Assembly (NCBI GenBank): GCA_900557195.1
Contig: USRT01000036.1
Span: forward strand, 1-12,254
Direction of reading: 5' to 3'
Source: an uncultured Clostridium sp.
GTDB lineage: Bacteria > Bacillota > Clostridia > TANB77 > CAG-508
Length of the DNA stretch: 12,254 nucleotides
In this document: piece after piece, positions 5,878 to 11,536 of the stretch
Layout: each line of letters opens with the position of its first letter
Numbering within the stretch: position 1 is the stretch's first letter
Notes under the pieces: generated by a model
What the model was told of the DNA's origin: nothing
Databases searched by the model: none
Seen by the model: only the letters and a program-made list of their open reading frames with translations
Translations under genes and position numbers: made by a program

Positions 5878-6037
5878 ATGAAGCAATTAGTAGATATGCC
5901 ACGGAATATGCAAATATTGTGTTGGCTGTTTAAGACTAGAAGATGAAAACTTTAAGAGTAGATACAGATGCAAAGACTTTGAAGCTAATCAAATAAACTG
6001 GCAAGATTTAATGAGAGAGGAATTAAAGAAAAAGTGA
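5878..6037 (+). pseudogene. Frame-disrupted small Cys-rich gene (about 52 aa if intact)
   Basis: TAGGAG (5866-5871) precedes ATG 5878, which reads MKQLVDMPRNMQILCWLFKT and stops at 5946. The frame ending at 6037 reads CVGCLRLEDENFKSRYRCKD and on to MREELKKK. The two readings join well near 5910-5920 if one extra base is removed (160 nt is 53 codons plus one). The intact product would have a C-x2-C...C zinc-like pattern. Its stop overlaps the GTG at 6034 as GTGA, the tight coupling expected between neighbouring phage genes. The disruption could be a true mutation or a sequence error. Confidence 0.55.
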
Positions 6038-6609
6038 ATAGAATTGAAATACCATTTAGATTACCAAGCTTAAATCAAGAAAAATGGAAATATATTAAAA
6101 ATTCAAGTGAATATGAAATATCAACATTGGGAAATATCCGTAGAAACAAAAGAAATTTAAAAATTTCGGACAAACCAACATATAAAATAATTAGGTTGAA
6201 ATTAGATGATAAATACAAAACATACTATATACATAGATTGGTTGCAGAAACTTTTGTTCCAAATGTAAATAAAAAAGAATTTGTTAATCATAAAGATGGC
6301 AACAAGCATAACAATAATATTGATAATTTAGAGTGGTGTACAAGACAAGAAAATGAGATACATGCTTGGAAAAACGGATTAAAAGAGAAAATAAGAGAGA
6401 CATCAAAAGAAAATCTTAAAATAGCTAGAAAATATATACATGTAAACAAACCAGTCAATCAATTTGATTTAAATATGAATTTTATAAAAAAATGGGATTC
6501 AGCATTTCAAGCGCAAAAAAAGATTGGAATAGATAGCTCAGCGATAAGCAAATGTTGTAATAATAAATTAAAGAAAGCAGGTGGTTATATATGGCAATTT
6601 GCAAAATAG
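6034..6609 (+). CDS. NUMOD4-HNH-NUMOD1 homing endonuclease fused to the rusA start, 191 aa
   Basis: The GTG at 6034 overlaps the upstream stop. Residues 1-15 (MNRIEIPFRLPSLNQ) are the RusA N-terminus, not part of the endonuclease. Residues about 16-50 (EKWKYIKNSSEYEISTLGNI) are a NUMOD4 DNA-binding motif. The HNH domain spans about 65-112, with HRLVAETF, VNHKDGN and NIDNLEWCT. Residues about 138-190 (PVNQFDLNMNFIKKWDSAFQ to GGYIWQF) form a NUMOD1 helix-turn-helix. The free-standing endonuclease has thus captured the translation start of rusA. It probably cleaves rusA alleles lacking the insert and spreads by repair. There is no room for a group I intron core around it. Confidence 0.85.
   Translation: MNRIEIPFRLPSLNQEKWKYIKNSSEYEISTLGNIRRNKRNLKISDKPTYKIIRLKLDDKYKTYYIHRLVAETFVPNVNKKEFVNHKDGNKHNNNIDNLEWCTRQENEIHAWKNGLKEKIRETSKENLKIARKYIHVNKPVNQFDLNMNFIKKWDSAFQAQKKIGIDSSAISKCCNNKLKKAGGYIWQFAK
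6037..6078 (+). repeat. Upstream copy of the rusA 5' end
   Basis: These 14 codons encode NRIEIPFRLPSLNQ and match the peptide encoded at 6606-6643 downstream of the endonuclease. In the 11 shared codons (EIPFRLPSLNQ) I count 7 nucleotide differences of 33, all synonymous once the CT insertion downstream is removed (for example CCA/CCT, TTA/TTG, AGC/TCT, TTA/CTG). Confidence 0.8.
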
Positions 6610-6643
6610 AAATACCTTTTAGATTGCCATCTCTCTGAATCAA
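6079..6643 (+). mobile_element. Homing endonuclease insertion with duplicated rusA 5' segment
   Basis: The segment comprises the endonuclease body plus the second copy of the rusA 5' end. Removing exactly 6079-6643 joins SLNQ to YINEC and leaves 354 nt, an uninterrupted 117-codon rusA plus stop. That is good evidence that this is the inserted unit. Exact ends are ambiguous within the duplicated sequence. No inverted repeats, transposase or intron core are seen. Confidence 0.6.
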
Positions 6644-6952
6644 TACATAAATGAGTGTAGAAAAAATAGATTTGCAGGTGCAAATATGAAGAAGAATATT
6701 GAAAGCGATATAGGATACTATATAAATTTATTACCTCAGTATAAAAGACCTATTAGAATCCATTTTCATTGGGTAGAAGAGAATAAAAGAAGAGACTTAG
6801 ACAATGTATGTTTTGCTAAAAAGTTTATATTAGATTCAATGGTAAAAGCAGGGAAACTTAAAGATGACAACAGAAACTATGTAAAGGGATTTACAGATAC
6901 TTTTGAATATGGCAAAGAATCAAAAGTTATTTTAAAAATTGAGGAGGAATAA
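6591..6952 (+). pseudogene. rusA: RusA-family Holliday junction resolvase, frameshifted
   Basis: RusA cuts Holliday junctions as a dimer. From ATG 6591 (preceded by AGGTGG at 6579-6584, overlapping the endonuclease end) the frame gives MAICKIEIPFRLPSL and then hits TGA at 6636. The frame from 6635 continues LNQYINECRKNRFAGANMKK to the true stop. The run CTCTCT at 6631-6636 appears to have one extra CT. Corrected, the protein is about 119 aa, normal for RusA. The catalytic Asp residues are present in KRRDLDN (D68, D70) and KDDNRN (D91/D92). Internal initiation at 6686 would lose the first strand. It may be inactive here, or the CT may be a sequence error. Confidence 0.8.
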
Positions 6953-6955
6953 AAA

Positions 6956-7239
6956 ATGGCATTTGATTTAGATGATGAAGAAAACAAAGCTACAAGAATT
7001 GCAAATGGTGCAAGTAAAGAAAGCAGAGATAAAAATATGGATATTGAAGTTGGAGAATATTATATTGGAATACAACTGGAGCAAACAATTCAAAAATATC
7101 ACTCAAATGTGAAGTTATAGATGCGGGGAAAATATGGATATGGGTGCATGTGTGTGGATGCTTAGTATATAACAATTTAGCAATTAATGATTTAAGTATA
7201 AAACCACTACATAGAGTAACTAACAACAATCTAAAGTAA
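6956..7239 (+). pseudogene. Hypothetical gene with one-base frameshift (about 94 aa if intact)
   Basis: GAGGAGG (6941-6947) precedes ATG 6956, which reads MAFDLDDEENKATRIANGAS and on to GEYYIGIQLE, then stops at about 7118. Another frame resumes at about 7072 as TTGANNSKISLKCEVIDAGK, continues to WVHVCGCLVYNNLAINDLSI, and ends at 7239. The two join if one base is added in GGAATACA (7067-7074), giving a 94-codon reading (284 nt is one short of 95 codons). The joined sequence looks like one domain followed by a beta-rich segment. No family is recognised. The next gene has its Shine-Dalgarno on the stop, so the operon spacing is preserved. True decay and sequence error are both possible. Confidence 0.55.
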
Positions 7240-7249
7240 AGGAGTAAAT

Positions 7250-7420
7250 ATGAGCGAAGAAGAAAAAATGAAAATAGCAATAGATTTAGCAAAACAAGGA
7301 ATAGACTTAGAAGAAATCGAAAAAAGCTGTTTAGATTTAGCAAAATGGTTTAAACCTGTTATTGATTTAACAGTAAAAAATAAAAAAATTTTAGATAAAT
7401 ATGATTTAAGGAGTAAATAA
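7250..7420 (+). CDS. Small helical hypothetical protein, 56 aa
   Basis: AAAGGAG (7238-7244) overlaps the previous stop and precedes ATG 7250. The protein starts MSEEEKMKIAIDLAKQGIDL, continues EEIEKSCLDLAKWF, and ends YDLRSK. It is predicted to be two or three amphipathic helices without a membrane segment. The last codons (AGG AGT AAA TAA) also serve as Shine-Dalgarno for the next gene. Function unknown. Confidence 0.65.
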   Translation: MSEEEKMKIAIDLAKQGIDLEEIEKSCLDLAKWFKPVIDLTVKNKKILDKYDLRSK

Positions 7421-7426
7421 GATATG
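7410..7426 (+). repeat. Direct repeat copy 1 at a translation start (GGAGTAAATAAGATATG)
   Basis: This 17-nt sequence includes the Shine-Dalgarno, the previous stop and the start codon. It is identical at 7743-7759, and a shorter version (GGAGTAAATATG) occurs at 7241-7252. Shared gene-boundary sequences like this can serve as homology points for cassette exchange among phages. Confidence 0.7.
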
Positions 7427-7753
7427 TTTAATACTTATAATGCAGGAGATACAAATTTAAAAATAAATGCTTGTAATGGTGGAATATATAAAACATATAA
7501 AGAAAGTTGGTTTATAAATTTCCATTTAGATGATACTTTAGCTAATAAAATATTGAGAAAAGAAGGGTGTTATTATAGACCAGGATATGGATATTCTACA
7601 GATAAATATAATTTGGTTGATAGTGGTAATAGAGGGTTAGAAAAAGTAAAAGAAGTTGAAATACTACAAATGATTATTTGTGGAGATAAAGAAGTGATTG
7701 CAGAAGTAATTTTAAAAGAAGATTTTGAAAAATATTTTGAGGGGAGTAAATAA
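7424..7753 (+). CDS. Hypothetical phage protein, 109 aa
   Basis: AAGGAG (7408-7413) precedes ATG 7424. The protein starts MFNTYNAGDTNLKINACNGG and is rich in Tyr, Gly and Asn, with GCYYRPGYGYSTDKYNLVDS near residues 48-67. A beta-rich N-terminal half is followed by a strand-rich and then helical C-terminus (VKEVEILQMIICGDKEVIAE). No membrane segment or catalytic motif is apparent. It is flanked by two copies of the sequence GGAGTAAATAAGATATG (7410-7426 and 7743-7759), which start this gene and the next. The gene is therefore bracketed by a direct repeat and might be an exchangeable cassette. Function unknown. Confidence 0.7.
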   Translation: MFNTYNAGDTNLKINACNGGIYKTYKESWFINFHLDDTLANKILRKEGCYYRPGYGYSTDKYNLVDSGNRGLEKVKEVEILQMIICGDKEVIAEVILKEDFEKYFEGSK

Positions 7754-7759
7754 GATATG
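7743..7759 (+). repeat. Direct repeat copy 2 at a translation start (GGAGTAAATAAGATATG)
   Basis: Identical to 7410-7426. It combines the end of the 109-aa gene (Gly-Ser-Lys-stop) with the Shine-Dalgarno and start of the gene at 7757. Recombination between the two copies would cleanly remove the 109-aa gene. Confidence 0.7.
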
Positions 7760-8189
7760 AGTTATAGAGTATATGTCAACGATTATCAATGTTTAGGAAA
7801 TAATGAATTTCCTGAAGTGTTAAGAAAAGCACTAAACAAACAACGGGGCAAAAATATATCCAAGCAACGATTATTATTTTAGTAATTTTGAAATAAAAGA
7901 ATTACAACCAATTATTGAGGCTTTAGAAAAATATATTATAGAAAAAGAAGAGTGGTATATAAAAAATAACTATGGAAGTATAGCTGATTTTAAAACAATT
8001 TTAGATGAAAACAAAAATAAGAATTTAACATATAAAATAAGTAATCTAGTCGAATGTGGGTATATGTTTGTTACTTATAATTTTTTAAAAGCAATAGATG
8101 AAGATTATAAAACAGAATGGGACTTTGATAAAAAAAGAGAAGTATACAAAATAAAAGAAGGACATCATATTTATATGAGTGGATATTAG
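7757..8189 (+). pseudogene. Hypothetical gene with one-base insertion (about 143 aa if intact)
   Basis: GGGGAG (7741-7746) precedes ATG 7757. It reads MSYRVYVNDYQCLGNNEFPE and on to RKALNKQRGKNISKQRLLF, then stops at about 7882. Another frame supplies AKIYPSNDYYFSNFEIKELQ and continues in frame to 8189 (ending EGHHIYMSGY). Removing one G from GGGG at 7845-7848 restores a single 143-codon reading; 433 nt is 144 codons plus one. The corrected protein has helical (EALEKYIIEKEEWYIKNN) and beta-rich parts and a Tyr-rich middle. No family is recognised. A homopolymer miscall is as likely as true inactivation. Confidence 0.6.
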
Positions 8190-8205
8190 AGAGGAGTGAT
8201 ACATA

Positions 8206-8481
8206 GTGAAAGAAAAAATAAACAAAAGAACAACTAAAGATAGTATCGAATATTTAGAACTAGAATGTATTGTTAATAATAGAATACATGATTATATTTC
8301 AAAATATCATAATTACCCTAAATACATCAAATTACCTTTATGGATATTTGACTGCTTAAAGCAAACAATGTGTGAAGTAGATTTAAAGATAGATTATAAA
8401 ACAGAAGAGTTTACATTCTTTAATTTAAAAGTTTGTGAAACTGTTAGCATAGAAAAACCAGAAGAAATCGAGGTGTTTTAA
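8206..8481 (+). CDS. Hypothetical protein, 91 aa, GTG start
   Basis: The GTG at 8206 is chosen because GAGGAG (8191-8196) lies 9 nt upstream and no ATG is suitably placed. The protein begins MKEKINKRTTKDSIEYLELE and contains IHDYISKYHNYPKYIKLPLW, then a beta-like EEFTFFNLKVCETVSIEK segment. There are no conserved catalytic motifs and no membrane helix. It may be a small alpha/beta fold. The next gene's GAGGT and GTG start immediately follow the stop. The gene is intact. Function unknown. Confidence 0.65.
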   Translation: MKEKINKRTTKDSIEYLELECIVNNRIHDYISKYHNYPKYIKLPLWIFDCLKQTMCEVDLKIDYKTEEFTFFNLKVCETVSIEKPEEIEVF

Positions 8482-8679
8482 GTGAAAGAAGATAGTATAG
8501 AAGAAGATATAGAAATATTAGATTTGTGTAGAGAATATACAATTAAATTGTTAGAGCTCCAAAAGGTAAAAACTAAAGGTGTAAATTTATTTGAACCAAG
8601 CAAAGAAAAAAATTGCGAATTAGCAATGATAGATAAAAGTATAGAATATTTGAGGAGGAATAAATGGAAGATAGTATAA
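8482..8679 (+). CDS. Small hypothetical protein, 65 aa, GTG start
   Basis: GAGGT (8470-8474) precedes the GTG at 8482, which directly follows the previous TAA. The product begins MKEDSIEEDIEILDLCREYT and ends SIEYLRRNKWKIV, all helical and charged. Its N-terminus is nearly the same as that of the next gene (DSIEEDIEI versus DSIKEDIKI), so the two appear to share an N-terminal module. It overlaps the next gene by 16 nt, with that gene's GAGGAGG inside its own 3' end. Function unknown. Confidence 0.65.
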   Translation: MKEDSIEEDIEILDLCREYTIKLLELQKVKTKGVNLFEPSKEKNCELAMIDKSIEYLRRNKWKIV

Positions 8680-9053
8680 AAGAAGATATAAAAATAGTTG
8701 AAAATTATTTAGCAAATAGTGCTATGAATGAAATAGACAGTAATTTTTTTAAAAATAGTGGTTGGGAGACAGTAGATTTAGAAATACCAAAATCTATGCA
8801 ACATATTTTACAAGATTATAAAAGAGTATTAAAAGAGAATGAAAAACTAAAGAAATATAAAGAATACTACAGTTCAGCTAGACAACTTGTAGATAATAAT
8901 TATATATCAAAACAAATAGTAAAAGATAATTTAATAAAGTATCAAGAAGAGTACGAATTATTATTAGAATATCAAAGTGGAAAAGAAAGTAACAAGACCA
9001 AAACTCTAAGAGGAAGAATACATATGTGTCAAGAACTACTAGAAGGGAGATAA
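8664..9053 (+). CDS. Coiled-coil hypothetical protein, 129 aa
   Basis: GAGGAGG (8652-8658) precedes ATG 8664 inside the previous gene. The protein begins MEDSIKEDIKIVENYLANSA. Its middle is IPKSMQHILQDYKRVLKENE, a predicted coiled coil. The C-terminal part holds YISKQIVKDNLIKYQEEYEL and a basic end (RGRIHMCQELLEGR). The motif 'ISK..V(K/I)D.I.K..EEYE' resembles modules repeated in several small Clostridium phage proteins that I recall, likely used for oligomerisation. There is no enzyme motif. Position among small early genes suggests a host-takeover or accessory role, which cannot be confirmed from sequence. Confidence 0.65.
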   Translation: MEDSIKEDIKIVENYLANSAMNEIDSNFFKNSGWETVDLEIPKSMQHILQDYKRVLKENEKLKKYKEYYSSARQLVDNNYISKQIVKDNLIKYQEEYELLLEYQSGKESNKTKTLRGRIHMCQELLEGR

Positions 9054-9057
9054 TAAA

Positions 9058-9522
9058 ATGAAATATAAAGGATTAGAAATAATGCAAATGATATCAAAAG
9101 GACAAATAGAAGATGGAACAAGATTTGATTTTGAAAATAATAATTTTAATGGAGAAGTAGAATATTACAATGGGACATTATATTGGATAATATTTGATGA
9201 AAACTGGAACGAAACAGGTAAGAGAAATCTTTTTGAAATGTTTAATATTCAAAGCACAATGGTAGCAGATTTTGAACCATTAAAAGATAAAATAGATATA
9301 GATAGTATAAAACACAAAGAATTAGAAATTTTACAAGAAATACTAGGACAATGTGATTTATTTAAAGGAAATGAAAAATATATCTTAAAAGTAATTAATG
9401 AAAATAATAGTAGATTAGTAGATGCCATTTTAAAAGTATCGAAAGAAAACGAAACATTATTACAAGCAGTAAAGCAACTAAACAAAGAAATAAAAAGTAT
9501 AAAGGAGCAAACAGATGATTAA
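9058..9522 (+). CDS. Hypothetical phage protein, 154 aa
   Basis: AAGGGAG (9043-9049) precedes ATG 9058. The N-terminal about 75 residues form a beta-rich domain (MKYKGLEIMQMISKGQIEDG, then FNGEVEYYNGTLYWIIFDEN). The rest is helical (LEILQEILGQCDLF), ending in a coiled coil (LLQAVKQLNKEIKSIKEQ). The GLE(I/V)MQ...G.I.DGT(R/K)F opening is one I recall from many clostridial phage proteins of unknown function. Its last 8 nt overlap the next gene. No catalytic residues stand out. Oligomerisation through the C-terminal coil is likely. Function unknown. Confidence 0.65.
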   Translation: MKYKGLEIMQMISKGQIEDGTRFDFENNNFNGEVEYYNGTLYWIIFDENWNETGKRNLFEMFNIQSTMVADFEPLKDKIDIDSIKHKELEILQEILGQCDLFKGNEKYILKVINENNSRLVDAILKVSKENETLLQAVKQLNKEIKSIKEQTDD

Positions 9523-9628
9523 TAATCCAAAGTTAATAAAAGAAATAATACAAGATATAGAAAATACATCAAAAGAAGATTTAGATAAAGCTATTGAAGA
9601 AGTAGAAAAGGAGTTAAAGGAGAAGTAA
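9515..9628 (+). CDS. Small helical peptide, 37 aa
   Basis: AAAGGAG (9501-9507) precedes ATG 9515, 8 nt inside the previous gene. The product (MINNPKLIKEIIQDIENTSK followed by EDLDKAIEEVEKELKEK) is strongly amphipathic helix. The next gene's AAAGGAG lies in its last codons. Tight overlaps on both sides and a good ribosome binding site support translation. No family is recognised. Confidence 0.6.
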   Translation: MINNPKLIKEIIQDIENTSKEDLDKAIEEVEKELKEK

Positions 9629-9629
9629 G

Positions 9630-10160
9630 ATGGGAAAAAGAAAATTAAAGAAAATGTTTTGTAAGCATGATTATGAACTTATAGAAGGAAATGTCCCTGT
9701 GCATTATCCAGATTATGAGCCAATACAATTTGGACAAATTCTAAAATGTAAAAAGTGTAATAAAGAAATTAGATTTTTAGAAAGACAAAAACATGATTAC
9801 ATATCAGAAATAAACAAAAAAATAAAAGAATACGAAAATGCAAAAGTAATAAATACAAATGATATATTAGATGGTTGTCATACTTTTGGAGAGTTATACG
9901 ACCATAGAGCAAAGTTATTTAGTATTATATGTAATCAAGATTTTATATGTGAAAATGCATGGAAAAGTAGGCTACATGATGATGGAACAATGTTTGATGG
10001 ATATTTCATAGTAGGAATAAATACTCCAAAAGGACAAGCTACATATCATTATGAAATGAAGTACTGGGATTATTTCCATATTAAAGAATTAGATAAAGCA
10101 CCTAAATGGGATGGACATACACCAAACGAAGCAATAGAAAGATTGTTAAGTTTGAGTTAG
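9630..10160 (+). CDS. WDGH-motif phage protein with N-terminal zinc ribbon, 176 aa
   Basis: AAAGGAG (9617-9623) precedes ATG 9630. The N-terminus has C11-x-H13 and C40-x2-C43 (LKCKKCNKEI), a likely zinc ribbon. Residues about 80-176 form a recognisable phage domain with DGCHTFGELYDHRAKLF, AWKSRLHDDGTMFDGYFIVG, then TYHYEMKYWDYFHIKELDKA and KWDGHTP near 159-164, the signature of WDGH-motif proteins. Conserved His, Asp and Trp residues suggest a binding or enzymatic site, but the activity is not known to me. The N-terminal ribbon plus C-terminal domain fusion is intact. The gene ends just before the AGGAGG of the next one. Confidence 0.75.
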   Translation: MGKRKLKKMFCKHDYELIEGNVPVHYPDYEPIQFGQILKCKKCNKEIRFLERQKHDYISEINKKIKEYENAKVINTNDILDGCHTFGELYDHRAKLFSIICNQDFICENAWKSRLHDDGTMFDGYFIVGINTPKGQATYHYEMKYWDYFHIKELDKAPKWDGHTPNEAIERLLSLS

Positions 10161-10171
10161 GAGGACAACAA

Positions 10172-10489
10172 ATGCCAAGTAAAGAAGAAATAGAAAAAGC
10201 AAAAGAAAATATAACAAAATATTTAAATGATATATGGTTTGGTACATTATATAGTCAAGAAGAGAATGATAGAGATGAAAAAATATTACTTGAATATATA
10301 GACCAACTAGAATCAGACAAGCAAAAGCTAATAGAGAAGTTAGAAAAGAAAATAAGATATTATGAAGAAAATGATGAAATACTTGCAACTAGTAATGACA
10401 ATTATTCAGATGGTACAGTTATAAAGAAATTTATAGATGAATTTAGAGAAATATTATCAATTCTGAAAGGAGAAAATTATGAACATTAA
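10172..10489 (+). CDS. Coiled-coil hypothetical protein, 105 aa
   Basis: ATG 10172 is chosen because AGGAGG (10159-10164) lies 7 nt upstream; an upstream in-frame ATG at 10106 would read through the end of the previous gene without a Shine-Dalgarno. The product begins MPSKEEIEKAKENITKYLND and contains LLEYIDQLESDKQKLIEKLE, a clear coiled coil, then an Asn/Asp-rich linker and a short helix. Phages of this type often have small MPSKEEIEKAKE proteins, from memory. Its last 11 nt overlap the next gene. Function unknown. Confidence 0.65.
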   Translation: MPSKEEIEKAKENITKYLNDIWFGTLYSQEENDRDEKILLEYIDQLESDKQKLIEKLEKKIRYYEENDEILATSNDNYSDGTVIKKFIDEFREILSILKGENYEH

Positions 10490-10775
10490 AAAACTAAAGA
10501 AAGAAATAGAAGAACAAACAAGAAATGGCAGAAAAGAAGTATATGTTAGACTAGAAGACTTAAAAGAACTAGTTGAAGGTCTAGAAGGAACATATGGAGA
10601 AAGCAGAATGATGATAGAAGCAGATTACATAGAAGAATTAATTGCAGAATATGAAGAAAAGCATAAAAATAATTTTAAAGAAAGTTTAAAAGTAAAGAAA
10701 CCTATAGAGCATTGGAATACAAAATTAACTGATTTTAATGAAAAAGGATTTACATTTGAACCCATAGAAAGATAG
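10479..10775 (+). CDS. Hypothetical protein, 98 aa
   Basis: AAAGGAG (10466-10472) precedes ATG 10479, inside the end of the previous gene. The protein is charged and helical in its first 70 residues (MNIKKLKKEIEEQTRNGRKE, then VRLEDLKELVEGLEG). A short C-terminal part follows (IEHWNTKLTDFNEKGFTFEP) that may be a small strand-rich tail. No known domain is seen. Its TAG lies at the start of the GAGAGGTG Shine-Dalgarno of the next gene. It looks like a typical small phage early gene; function unknown. Confidence 0.65.
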   Translation: MNIKKLKKEIEEQTRNGRKEVYVRLEDLKELVEGLEGTYGESRMMIEADYIEELIAEYEEKHKNNFKESLKVKKPIEHWNTKLTDFNEKGFTFEPIER

Positions 10776-10789
10776 AGAGGTGCAAACAA

Positions 10790-10945
10790 ATGACAAAGAT
10801 ATGTGAAACTTGTAAATATTTTAGAATTGGACAAGGAAAATACGGAACAGGATTATGTATTTCAGATAATTCAAAAAAGCATAATAAAGATTGTGTATTA
10901 AAAAGAGATACTTGTAAAAGTTGGGAAAGGAGAACAAATGAATAA
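10790..10945 (+). CDS. Small Cys-rich (zinc ribbon-like) protein, 51 aa
   Basis: AGAGGTG (10776-10782) precedes ATG 10790. The product starts MTKICETCKYFRIGQGKYGT and has C5-x2-C8, C23, C35 and C42 (CKSWE). The pattern C-x2-C...C...C...CKSWE is that of small zinc-binding phage proteins I have seen often in Firmicutes, usually of unknown role. Its last 8 nt overlap the start of the regulator gene, so it is translationally coupled to it. A structural zinc site and nucleic acid or protein binding are inferred. Confidence 0.65.
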   Translation: MTKICETCKYFRIGQGKYGTGLCISDNSKKHNKDCVLKRDTCKSWERRTNE

Positions 10946-11366
10946 AATAAGCAGAGAAGAATATAAAGAAGCTAAAGGCTGTTTAAAAAGATATAACTAT
11001 AATTGCATAAATATAATGAATATAAGAGCAGATATAATGAGTTTAGGTGGGCAAGGAATAGATGGTATGCCAAAAGCTCCATATGCTATTTCAGATAGAG
11101 TATTTAGCAGTGTTATAAAATTACAAGAAGATGAGCATTTGCAGAAATCAATAAAAGAATACAAAGCAGTTGTACAAGCTCTAGAATTAGTTAATAAAGA
11201 CTGCAAAGAGTTATTTGAAAAATATTACATACAAAGCAAATCAAAATGGGATATAATCAATTCTGGTATGTCTGAAAGGACATTCGGAAGAAGAAAACAA
11301 GAATTAATATATGCAGTTGGAAATGAATTAAAAAAAGTTGGCATAAATTTGGCAAAAAAACAGTAA
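10938..11366 (+). CDS. ArpU/RinA-like sigma-like late transcription regulator, 142 aa
   Basis: AAAGGAG (10926-10932) precedes ATG 10938, which overlaps the previous gene. The layout matches phage activators such as ArpU and RinA, which resemble sigma-70 region 4: a helical N-terminus, a loop IDGMPKAPYAISDRVF (about residues 41-56) of the kind common in the group, a long helix, and a C-terminal helix-turn-helix near 98-135 (SKSKWDIINSGMSERTFGRR). Its place as the last gene of the early block, just before a promoter-like site and a long leader, fits a switch to late transcription. The two TTGGCA repeats lie in its own last codons. The family is inferred from layout and motif. Confidence 0.7.
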   Translation: MNKISREEYKEAKGCLKRYNYNCINIMNIRADIMSLGGQGIDGMPKAPYAISDRVFSSVIKLQEDEHLQKSIKEYKAVVQALELVNKDCKELFEKYYIQSKSKWDIINSGMSERTFGRRKQELIYAVGNELKKVGINLAKKQ

Positions 11367-11382
11367 AAAAACGTGTTAAAAT
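11338..11382 (+). promoter_or_regulatory. Candidate late promoter with tandem TTGGCA repeats
   Basis: TTGGCA occurs at 11338-11343 and 11349-11354, exactly 11 bp apart, one helical turn. An extended -10, TGTTAAAAT (11374-11382), follows 22 bp after the second copy, and there is no -35 at the usual spacing. This is the layout of an activator-dependent promoter. The activator is probably the gene it overlaps. Transcription would begin near 11389, the start of the long leader. Confidence 0.55.
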
Positions 11383-11394
11383 AGTATCAGTGAA

Positions 11395-11420
11395 AGTAGC
11401 AGATATAAGTCCGAGCTACT
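11395..11420 (+). other. Hairpin near the start of the late leader
   Basis: AGTAGC (11395-11400) pairs with GCTACT (11415-11420) around a 14-nt loop. It begins a few nucleotides after the predicted transcription start, a place where phage leaders often carry regulatory hairpins. It is not followed by a T tract. Confidence 0.4.
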
Positions 11421-11466
11421 AAAAATAAAGAGCAAGTAAGGCTCCTAAATTATTTTTTCGTACTAC

Positions 11467-11500
11467 AAAGAGTTGATGTTTTAAATGTCAGCTCTTTAAT
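11467..11500 (+). terminator. Hairpin 1 of the AGAGUU/AGCUCU type, terminator-like
   Basis: AAAGAGTTGA (11467-11476) pairs with TCAGCTCTTT (11488-11497) through 10 bp, one of them a G-U wobble (T11473 with G11491). An A/T tract follows (AATTATG). The T tract is short, so termination is uncertain. It shares the AGAGTT/AGCTCT base with the hairpin at 11961-11988. Confidence 0.45.
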
Positions 11501-11506
11501 TATGCT

Positions 11507-11536
11507 TATTATCAGCATGCTATGTATCTGATAATA
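11507..11536 (+). other. Perfect 9-bp hairpin in the late leader
   Basis: TATTATCAG (11507-11515) pairs with CTGATAATA (11528-11536) around a 12-nt loop. It directly follows hairpin 1. There is no strong T tract, so it is more likely structural or an operator. Confidence 0.5.

Noticed and set aside
6630..6638. Programmed ribosomal frameshift in rusA
   Set aside because: A -1 shift at TCTCTCTGA would add an extra Ser and there is no classical slippery heptamer; the simple CT insertion restores an exact match to the other copy.
6034..6643. Group I intron or intein carrying the HNH endonuclease
   Set aside because: Only a few nucleotides lie between the endonuclease and the rusA copies, so no catalytic core fits; intein splicing motifs are absent. 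The duplicated 5' rusA segment also does not fit an intron.
6990..7343. Long minus-strand ORF (117 aa), rich in Leu and Phe
   Set aside because: Opposes two small + strand genes with good ribosome sites; composition is that of a reverse shadow. Its length results partly from the frameshifted gene not showing as an ORF on the + strand.
11401..11414. AGATATAAGTCC resembles the group I intron S element
   Set aside because: No matching P, Q and R elements nearby, and it is simply the loop of a short hairpin.
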